Shown: piece by piece, positions 6,671 through 11,799 of the stretch
Position numbering within the stretch: position 1 is the first letter of the stretch
How the letters are laid out: each line of letters opens with the position of its first letter
Origin: CAKSQF01 sp051867915
GTDB lineage: Bacteria; Bacillota; Clostridia; Oscillospirales; CAG-272
Length of the DNA: 11,799 bases
NCBI GenBank assembly: GCA_051867915.1
Contig: JBJDZJ010000113.1
Span: 1-11,799 of the forward strand
Direction of reading: 5' to 3'
The notes under the pieces: model-generated
Database searches by the model: none
What the model was told of the DNA's origin: nothing
The model's input: the letters and a program-made list of their open reading frames with translations, nothing else
Translations under genes and position numbers: made by a program

Positions 6671-8091
6671 GCGTCAAAGACTTTGAAATGGTCATCGGAC
6701 TGGAGGTTCACTGCGAACTGTCCACCAAAACCAAAATCTTCTGTTTCTGCCCCACGACCTACGGCGCACCGCCCAACACTCAGATCTGTCCCGTCTGCAT
6801 GGGAATGCCCGGTACCCTTCCGGTGCTGAACCGCAAGGTGGTGGAGTATGCCATCAAGGCAGGCCTTGCCACCAACTGCACCGTCAACCGCCACTCCAGA
6901 CAGGATCGGAAAAACTATTTCTATCCCGATCTGCCCAAAGCCTACCAGATTTCCCAGTACGATCTGCCTCTGTGCGAACACGGATGGCTGGAGATCGGCG
7001 ACGGGGAGGGGAAAAAGCGGATCGGCATCACTCGAATCCACATTGAGGAGGATGCGGGCAAGCTGATTCACGATGAAAAACTCGGCACGCTGATCGACTG
7101 CAATCGCTGTGGGGTTCCCCTGATCGAGATCGTGTCCGAACCCGACATCCGATCGGCATCCGAAGCCGTTGACTATCTGAAAAAACTCCGCTCCCTAATT
7201 TTGTATACCGGCGTTTCCGACTGTAAGATGAATGAGGGCTCCATGCGTTGCGATGTGAACCTGTCGGTGCGGAAGGTCGGCGACAGCGAGCTGGGCACCC
7301 GTACCGAAATCAAGAATCTGAACTCCTTTTCTTCGGTGGAGAGAGCCATCGAATCCGAATTCCTGCGTCAGGTTGAAGAAATCGAGGCAGGGGGTCAGAT
7401 CATTCAGGAGACCCGCCGCTTCGATCAGGAAAGCGGGAAGACCTCTTCCATGCGTTCCAAGGAAAATGCCGACGACTATCGCTATTTCCCCGATCCCGAT
7501 CTGCTTCCCATCCTGACCTCCGAGGAAAAGCTGAAGGAACTGTCCGAATCTCTTCCCACCATGCCCGATGTGCGAAGGGCGCAGGTGATGGAAGACTATC
7601 AGCTGTCCGCCTACGATGCCGGACTGATTACCGCCGATCCCGACCGTGCCGATTATTTTGCAAAAACGGCGAAATTAACCCGATACCCCAAAACGGCGGC
7701 AAATCTGCTGATCGGCGAGCTGTCAGAGGGCGTGGGCAAACTCTCCGAAGAGCATTTTGCCAAACTGTGCGATCTGCTGGGGGACGGAGTGATCGGCAGT
7801 GCCACTGCCAAGAAGCTGATCCGGGAGCTGACCGAAACCGATGCCGATCCCGCCCTTCTGGTGGATCAGCGGGGACTGCGGCAGATCACCGACCGCCGTC
7901 TGCTGACCGAGCTGGCGCAGAAGGCGGTGTCCGAGAATCCCAAGGCGGTGCAGGACTTTGCCAAGGGAAAGAGCGCCGCTGTCATGTCCATCGTGGGCAA
8001 GGTTATGTCTGCTACCGGCGGCAGAGCCGACCCGGTGCTGACAAGTTCGATTGTCGGTGAGATTTTCAGACAGGAACTGGAAAAAGAATAA
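6667..8091 (+). CDS. gatB: Asp-tRNA(Asn)/Glu-tRNA(Gln) amidotransferase subunit B
   Basis: GatB binds the misacylated tRNA, phosphorylates the side-chain carboxylate with ATP and amidates it with ammonia from GatA. The 474-residue protein is full length. It opens with MVIGLEVHCELSTKTK, then a four-cysteine zinc site (C26, C28, C41, C44), the DCNRCGVPLIEIVSEPDIRS segment, GTRTEIKNLNSF, and DDYRYFPDPDL in the kinase-like cradle domain. A helical domain and a YqeY-like tRNA-binding tail occupy about the last 150 residues. Its ATG overlaps the gatA stop as ATGA and is served by GGAGGG (6653-6658), eight bases upstream, inside the end of gatA. It is the last gene of the operon; hairpins follow at 8098 and 8154. 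Confidence 0.96.
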   Translation: MSVKDFEMVIGLEVHCELSTKTKIFCFCPTTYGAPPNTQICPVCMGMPGTLPVLNRKVVEYAIKAGLATNCTVNRHSRQDRKNYFYPDLPKAYQISQYDLPLCEHGWLEIGDGEGKKRIGITRIHIEEDAGKLIHDEKLGTLIDCNRCGVPLIEIVSEPDIRSASEAVDYLKKLRSLILYTGVSDCKMNEGSMRCDVNLSVRKVGDSELGTRTEIKNLNSFSSVERAIESEFLRQVEEIEAGGQIIQETRRFDQESGKTSSMRSKENADDYRYFPDPDLLPILTSEEKLKELSESLPTMPDVRRAQVMEDYQLSAYDAGLITADPDRADYFAKTAKLTRYPKTAANLLIGELSEGVGKLSEEHFAKLCDLLGDGVIGSATAKKLIRELTETDADPALLVDQRGLRQITDRRLLTELAQKAVSENPKAVQDFAKGKSAAVMSIVGKVMSATGGRADPVLTSSIVGEIFRQELEKE

Positions 8092-8097
8092 ACGACA

Positions 8098-8129
8098 GGG
8101 CTGCCGCAAATGCTCCTTTGCGGCAGCCC
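8098..8129 (+). repeat. Perfect 13-bp inverted repeat after gatB
   Basis: GGGCTGCCGCAAA (8098-8110) and TTTGCGGCAGCCC (8117-8129) form a perfect 13-bp stem with a six-base loop, starting seven bases after the gatB stop. No T-run follows on either strand, so it is not a standard intrinsic terminator alone; it may act as a 3'-end barrier to exonucleases or help the terminator at 8154. Nearly the same stem recurs after feoB (10687-10716). Confidence 0.7.
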
Positions 8130-8153
8130 AATGCTGTGTCTTGCCGTATCAAA

Positions 8154-8192
8154 GCAGGATGAAGAACCGTCGGCTCTTCATCCTGCATTTTT
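8154..8192 (+). terminator. Intrinsic terminator of the aspS-gatC-gatA-gatB operon
   Basis: GCAGGATGAAGA (8154-8165) pairs perfectly with TCTTCATCCTGC (8175-8186) over 12 base pairs with a nine-base loop, followed by ATTTTT (8187-8192). It lies about 60 bases downstream of the gatB stop and ahead of the feo promoter. Confidence 0.82.
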
Positions 8193-8241
8193 GATCGGAA
8201 GAGCATACATGGCGGATGACCGTATGACGATGGAAACACAC

Positions 8242-8269
8242 CCGTTGCCTTTGTCATTTCCGTTGCCTT
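8242..8269 (+). repeat. Direct repeat in the feo promoter region
   Basis: CCGTTGCCTT occurs at 8242-8251 and again at 8260-8269, an 18-base period. The copies flank the presumed -35 hexamer. Repeats placed this way can be an operator for an iron-responsive regulator, but I do not see a recognisable Fur or DtxR consensus, so the role is unknown. Confidence 0.4.
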
Positions 8270-8280
8270 CGTAATATACT
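8251..8280 (+). promoter_or_regulatory. Probable promoter of feoA-feoB
   Basis: TTGTCA (8251-8256) and TATACT (8275-8280) each match five of six consensus bases, with an 18-base spacer. The position, after the terminator at 8154-8192 and about 46 bases before feoA, fits a promoter for the feo operon. An overlapping TAATAT (8272-8277) is an alternative -10. Confidence 0.55.
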
Positions 8281-8326
8281 GTAAGCAGAGACTCAACTGA
8301 CTGCAAAAAGGTAGGACGGAAAGACT

Positions 8327-8563
8327 ATGGACGAATTGATCGGACTGTGCGAACTTGAAAAAGGGAAGAGCGGACGGGTGGTTTCCATCGGACTTTGCGA
8401 GGATATGCGCCGACGGGTTATGTGTCTGGGGCTGTCTCCCGGAACAGAGGTGACCTGCTATGCCTATGCACCGGCAGGGGATCCGGGCGCCTTCCGGATC
8501 AGAGGGACAACGATTGCCCTGCGCCGCTCGGATGCAGAGAAAATACGGATTCTCCCCCTCTGA
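8327..8563 (+). CDS. feoA: Ferrous iron transport protein A (FeoA)
   Basis: FeoA is a small cytosolic SH3-like protein that accompanies FeoB in Fe(II) uptake and is thought to modulate FeoB activity or assembly. The 78-residue product is a single FeoA domain of normal size. Diagnostic features are the early glycine-rich turn KGKSGRVV, the LGLSPGTEV segment, GDPGAFRIRG and the final strand TIALRRSDAEKI. AGGA (8313-8316) lies ten bases before the ATG. feoB follows after 53 bases with no terminator in between, so the two should be one transcript. No FeoC-like gene is visible. Confidence 0.93.
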   Translation: MDELIGLCELEKGKSGRVVSIGLCEDMRRRVMCLGLSPGTEVTCYAYAPAGDPGAFRIRGTTIALRRSDAEKIRILPL

Positions 8564-8616
8564 TCGTGGTGCTTTCGGTCAGGGGTAATTGAAGAAAGGC
8601 GGGGTCATCGGAAGAT

Positions 8617-10680
8617 ATGACAACTGCGACAAGCGAGAAAAGACAGATACGGGTCGCCCTTGCGGGAAATCCCAATGTGGGCAAGAGTACGGTGTTCAAT
8701 GCCCTGACCGGACTGCATCAGCATACGGGAAACTGGTCGGGGAAGACGGTCACCACAGCCAAAGGGGAATTTTCATCGGAGAATGCCCGATTTGAGATGA
8801 TCGATCTTCCCGGAACCTATTCCCTTTACGCTCACTCCGATGAGGAGCGGGCGGCAAGGGATTACATTTGTTTTGAGAACCCCGACAGAATCGTGATCGT
8901 GGCAGACGCAGGCGCACTGGAGCGGAATCTGAGTCTGGCGCTGAGCATCTGCGAATGCCGTCCCGGCGCGCTGTTGGTTCTCAATCTCTGGGACGAGGCA
9001 AAGAAAAACGGAATAACGGTGGATGAAAAGGAACTGTCCCGCCTTCTGGGAATCCCCGTAATCCCTGCCGTGGCAAGGGATAAAAGGGGAATCTCCGAGA
9101 TCGTCTCGGCACTGGACGGGACCGATCCCGGAAAGCCTTACACCGTTCCTTATCCCTGCGCCGAAGAGGCTATCTCCATCGTGGAGGATACCCTTCGGGA
9201 GATCGGAAAATCGGAGAATTTCTGCCTTCGCTGGCTGGCAGTCAAACTGCTGGAAAATGAGTCGGTCATGGTCGGACGGATTGCCGAGGAGTGCGATTTC
9301 GAGGTCTGGGAGACCCTGGAGATCGACCGTGCCATTACCCGTGCCATTGCCGTTCTGGATGCCAAAGGCATCGACTTTGAGCATTTTTCCGACTATGTTG
9401 CCTCCTGCATTGTTTCCCATGCCGAAAAAATTGCGGCAAGGACGGTGACGAAAGAGGAGGGCAGGGAGAAAAAGCTGACCAAAGGTCTGGATCGGATATT
9501 GCTGGGAAAGTATACGGCGGCGCCGACCCTGCTTCTCATGCTGGGGGGACTTTTGTGGATTTCCGCCGTGGGAGCCAACTATCCCAGTCAGTGGCTGTCC
9601 GCCCTTTTTGCCAAAATCGGCGAGGGACTGACATGGCTGATGCGGGATCTCCCGTGGTGGATTCGGTCTCCGCTTCTGGACGGAGTTTATCTGGTGGTAA
9701 CATGGGTGGTGTCGGTCATGTTGCCTCCTATGGCGATCTTTTTCCCCCTGTTTACCCTTGCCGAGGATTTCGGGATTCTGCCCAGGGTCGCCTTTGATCT
9801 GGATGCCGCCTTCCGACGGGCGGGAACCTGCGGCAAGCAGTCGCTGACCATGTGTATGGGCATCGGATGCAACTGTACAGGTATTATCGGCGCCCGAATC
9901 ATCGACTCCGGCAGGGAAAAGCTGATCGCCATTCTGACCAATGTTTTCGTACCCTGCAACGGCAGACTCCCCCTGCTCATCGCCCTTGCCACCCTGTTTT
10001 TCGCCATCGGCGGCACCTTCGGGATCTTCGCCGCACTGCTGTCCTTCCTGATTGTAGCCGTCATCATGACGCTGGCCGTCTCCTTCCTGCTGTCCAGGAC
10101 CGTTCTGAAGGGTGAAAAATCCTCCTTCGCTCTGGAACTTCCCCCTTATCGCCGACCGAAAATCGGGGAGGTGCTGGTTCGATCCATTCTGGATCGGACG
10201 GTCTTCGTCCTGCTTCGCTCACTGGAGGCTGCCGCACCGGCAGGACTGCTGATCTGGCTTCTTGCCAATATCTCGGTGGGGGATTCCACCATTCTCTGCC
10301 TCATTACCGAGTTTCTGAACCCTATCGGTGTTTTTCTGGGAATGGACGGCGTGATTCTGGTGGCATTCCTGCTGGGACTGCCCGCCAATGAGATCGTCCT
10401 TCCCATTATTCTCATGTGCTACCTGGGAAACGGAACCCTGACCGATTACGGGTCGCTGGAGGGACTGCGGACCCTTCTGACAGAGAACGGCTGGACGGTC
10501 TGTACCGCTTTGTGTACCTCTGTCTTCTGTCTGTTTCACTTTCCCTGCGCTACGGCGATTCAGACGGTGGGAAAGGAGACGGGAAGCATCCGGTATACCC
10601 TCCTGGCGGTTCTGCTGCCCACGGCGGTGGGTGTCACGATGTGCGCACTGATTGCCGGACTCTTCCGTCTCTTCGGCTGA
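8617..10680 (+). CDS. feoB: Ferrous iron transport protein B (FeoB)
   Basis: FeoB is the Fe(II) transporter of the cytoplasmic membrane with a cytosolic GTPase domain. The G-domain motifs are G1 GNPNVGKS (17-24), the switch segment TGNWSGKTV (37-45), G3 DLPG (63-66) and G4 NLWD (123-126). The usual G5 SAR is weak, reading VAR. A helical GDI-like region follows to about residue 290, then the polytopic membrane region. The core segment is GIGCNCTGIIGARIIDSGRE (C418 and C420), with VPCNGRLP after it, a form I associate with clostridial FeoB rather than the GCNVPAIMATR form of enterobacteria. At 687 residues it is shorter than E. coli FeoB (773). Only the ATG at 8617 is usable, because an in-frame stop lies at 8590; its Shine-Dalgarno is poor (GGAAG two bases away or GGCGGGG further up), so translational coupling to feoA is possible. 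A terminator follows directly. Confidence 0.95.
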   Translation: MTTATSEKRQIRVALAGNPNVGKSTVFNALTGLHQHTGNWSGKTVTTAKGEFSSENARFEMIDLPGTYSLYAHSDEERAARDYICFENPDRIVIVADAGALERNLSLALSICECRPGALLVLNLWDEAKKNGITVDEKELSRLLGIPVIPAVARDKRGISEIVSALDGTDPGKPYTVPYPCAEEAISIVEDTLREIGKSENFCLRWLAVKLLENESVMVGRIAEECDFEVWETLEIDRAITRAIAVLDAKGIDFEHFSDYVASCIVSHAEKIAARTVTKEEGREKKLTKGLDRILLGKYTAAPTLLLMLGGLLWISAVGANYPSQWLSALFAKIGEGLTWLMRDLPWWIRSPLLDGVYLVVTWVVSVMLPPMAIFFPLFTLAEDFGILPRVAFDLDAAFRRAGTCGKQSLTMCMGIGCNCTGIIGARIIDSGREKLIAILTNVFVPCNGRLPLLIALATLFFAIGGTFGIFAALLSFLIVAVIMTLAVSFLLSRTVLKGEKSSFALELPPYRRPKIGEVLVRSILDRTVFVLLRSLEAAAPAGLLIWLLANISVGDSTILCLITEFLNPIGVFLGMDGVILVAFLLGLPANEIVLPIILMCYLGNGTLTDYGSLEGLRTLLTENGWTVCTALCTSVFCLFHFPCATAIQTVGKETGSIRYTLLAVLLPTAVGVTMCALIAGLFRLFG

Positions 10681-10686
10681 TCCTGA

Positions 10687-10726
10687 GGCTGCCGCAAACG
10701 GCCGTTTGCGGTAGCCGGACTTTTTT
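10687..10726 (+). terminator. Intrinsic terminator after feoB
   Basis: GGCTGCCGCAAAC (10687-10699) pairs with GTTTGCGGTAGCC (10704-10716) over 13 base pairs with one G-U pair and a GGCC loop. TTTTTT (10721-10726) follows four bases later. It starts six bases after the feoB stop. The stem almost repeats the hairpin at 8098-8129. Confidence 0.87.
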
Positions 10727-10765
10727 GTGGATCGGAAAAAAATGTCCGTTTTTTATGAAAATCTG

Positions 10766-10794
10766 TTGACAAGAACCCAAAACTGTGATAGAAT
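10766..10794 (+). promoter_or_regulatory. Strong promoter of the mscS gene
   Basis: A perfect -35 TTGACA (10766-10771), a 17-base spacer, an extended TG (10786-10787) and the -10 TAGAAT (10789-10794) make a near-consensus sigma-A promoter about 35 bases ahead of the start codon. Confidence 0.87.
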
Positions 10795-10828
10795 AGAATA
10801 TCAAATACATATGGGAGGTTTCTGAATT

Positions 10829-11644
10829 ATGGAAACATTTTTGAATAACCTGGTCAGTTGGTGTACCAGTTTCGGACTGAAGCTGATTGCCGCACTGGTC
10901 ATCCTGATTGTAGGCTGGTTCCTGATCGGCAAGTTGACCAAGCTGATTCGGAACGCCAAGAAGATGAACGAGCTGGATCATACCGCTGCCAGCTTCATTG
11001 CGAACGCAGTTGGCATTGTACTCAAGGTGATCCTGATTGTCATCGCCATTTCGCTTATGGGCGTGCCTATGGCATCGGTCGTAACCGTGCTGGCTACCTC
11101 TGCCGCAGCCATCGGTCTGGCTCTTCAGGGCGGTCTGTCCAACATTGCCGGCGGCATCCTGATTATGATTTTCAAGCCCTTCAAGCTGGGTGATTTCGTG
11201 GTTGCTGACGGCGAGTCCGGCACTGTTACCGACATCAACATCTTCTACACCACCCTTCTGACCCCCGATAACAAGACGATCCGTCTTCCCAACGGAACCG
11301 TTTCCGGCGGGAAGGTCACCAACCTTTCCACCGAGCCTGTCCGCCGTGTGGATTTCGAGTTTACGGTGGAGTACGGAACCAACACCAACGGCGTAACCGC
11401 TCTGCTGAAGACCATCGGCGAGAAGCACGAGAAGGTTCTTTCCGATAAGCCCGTGACCACCATGATCGGCGGCTATAACGAGAAGGGTATCGCCATCTAT
11501 CTGCGTGTCTGGTGCAACGGCGCAGACTACTGGGATGTCTTCTTCGATATCAACAAGACGGTCAAGGAAGAGTTCGAGCGGTACGATGTCAAGTTCGCCG
11601 TTCCTCAGCTGGATGTCCATGTAGACGGAAACGAGAAGCAGTAA
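10829..11644 (+). CDS. mscS: Small-conductance mechanosensitive channel (MscS family)
   Basis: MscS channels open under membrane tension and release solutes during hypo-osmotic shock. The 271-residue protein matches the short YggB-type architecture. TM1 is about 16-38 and TM2 about 57-80. The pore-lining TM3 (about 83-115) is rich in Ala and Gly and contains AIGLALQGGLSNIAGG. The cytoplasmic beta domain starts with KPFKLGDFV and includes the GTVTDINIFYTTL and LPNGTV segments, then the alpha/beta domain to the C-terminus (PQLDVHV). GGGAGGT (10813-10819) is a very strong ribosome binding site nine bases before ATG. The gene has its own promoter and terminator, so it is monocistronic. All 19 lysines are AAG and synonymous choices look more biased than in the neighbouring genes, which suggests high expression. 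Confidence 0.95.
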   Translation: METFLNNLVSWCTSFGLKLIAALVILIVGWFLIGKLTKLIRNAKKMNELDHTAASFIANAVGIVLKVILIVIAISLMGVPMASVVTVLATSAAAIGLALQGGLSNIAGGILIMIFKPFKLGDFVVADGESGTVTDINIFYTTLLTPDNKTIRLPNGTVSGGKVTNLSTEPVRRVDFEFTVEYGTNTNGVTALLKTIGEKHEKVLSDKPVTTMIGGYNEKGIAIYLRVWCNGADYWDVFFDINKTVKEEFERYDVKFAVPQLDVHVDGNEKQ

Positions 11645-11659
11645 AACATTGAAAAGGAT

Positions 11660-11698
11660 ACATCCGACAAGCAAAATCCGCTTGTCGGATGTTTTTTT
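11660..11698 (+). terminator. Intrinsic terminator of mscS
   Basis: ACATCCGACAAGC (11660-11672) pairs perfectly with GCTTGTCGGATGT (11680-11692) over 13 base pairs with a seven-base loop. The last paired T begins a run of seven T (11692-11698). It lies 15 bases after the mscS stop. Confidence 0.93.
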
Positions 11699-11741
11699 GC
11701 TCCTGCAACGGATTTCGGGAAAGATTCCCGAGGAATGGGTG

Positions 11742-11778
11742 AAAAAATCTCCATCCGACGGTATCGGATGGAGATTTT
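11742..11778 (-). terminator. Hairpin at the right edge, probable terminator of a convergent gene
   Basis: AAAATCTCCATCCGA (11744-11758) and TCGGATGGAGATTTT (11764-11778) form a perfect 15-bp inverted repeat with a five-base loop. Read on the minus strand, the GC-rich part is followed by six T (the A-run at 11742-11747), the layout of a good intrinsic terminator for a gene coming from beyond the right edge. On the + strand the T-run is only four long, so a backup role for mscS is also possible. Confidence 0.65.
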
Positions 11779-11799
11779 CCGGATATTTGGGACTTCGCT

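Noticed and set aside
8209..8274. A 21-codon open frame (ATG to TAA) with GGAAGAG five bases upstream, before feoA
   Set aside because: It sits between the gatB terminator and the feo promoter, overlaps the -35 and -10 elements, and its Leu/Pro-rich end just reflects the direct repeat. It would not be in the predicted feo transcript.
11716..11730. Small inverted repeat CGGGAA / TTCCCG between mscS and the right edge
   Set aside because: Six base pairs with a three-base loop and no U-tract; easily due to chance.

Overview
The window reads as chromosomal DNA from a Gram-positive Clostridia-type bacterium, probably an Oscillospiraceae/Ruminococcaceae relative or a similar gut Firmicute. The evidence is a tRNA-sensing T-box leader with consensus sigma-A promoters, strong purine-rich ribosome binding sites, a lipoprotein with a Firmicute-style lipobox, intrinsic terminators with U-tracts, and the GatCAB indirect aminoacylation pathway. 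All six genes lie on the + strand. No phage, transposon, CRISPR, tRNA or rRNA features are visible.

Layout. 1-273 is a regulatory region with a near-consensus promoter and a 5'-UTR hairpin. 274-1980 encodes a secreted lipoprotein with two copies of an N-terminal module and an endonuclease/exonuclease/phosphatase-like domain that has lost several catalytic residues. 2032-2706 is sfsA, a PD-(D/E)XK nuclease-like protein. 2707-3122 holds a promoter and a complete T-box riboswitch with an intrinsic terminator. 3123-8091 is a tight three-gene operon: an aspS-gatC fusion, gatA and gatB, with short overlaps or near-overlaps. 8092-8326 holds two hairpins, one a terminator, and the feo promoter. 8327-10680 is feoA-feoB (ferrous iron uptake), closed by a terminator. 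10829-11644 is a monocistronic MscS-type mechanosensitive channel with its own strong promoter and terminator. The right edge carries a hairpin best read as the terminator of a convergent gene outside the window.

How the genes work together. The central operon is a one-transcript pathway for tRNA-dependent transamidation. AspRS makes Asp-tRNA, including mischarged Asp-tRNA(Asn) if it is nondiscriminating, and GatCAB converts Asp-tRNA(Asn) to Asn-tRNA(Asn) and possibly Glu-tRNA(Gln) to Gln-tRNA(Gln). Here GatC is fused to the C-terminus of AspRS, which would join synthetase and amidotransferase in one covalent assembly. The T-box specifier candidate is GAAC, containing overlapping Glu (GAA) and Asn (AAC) codons, as in the two-codon T-box described for the Clostridium acetobutylicum transamidation operon. 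The fusion together with this specifier is the most interesting content of the window. The flanking genes look like ordinary independent units.
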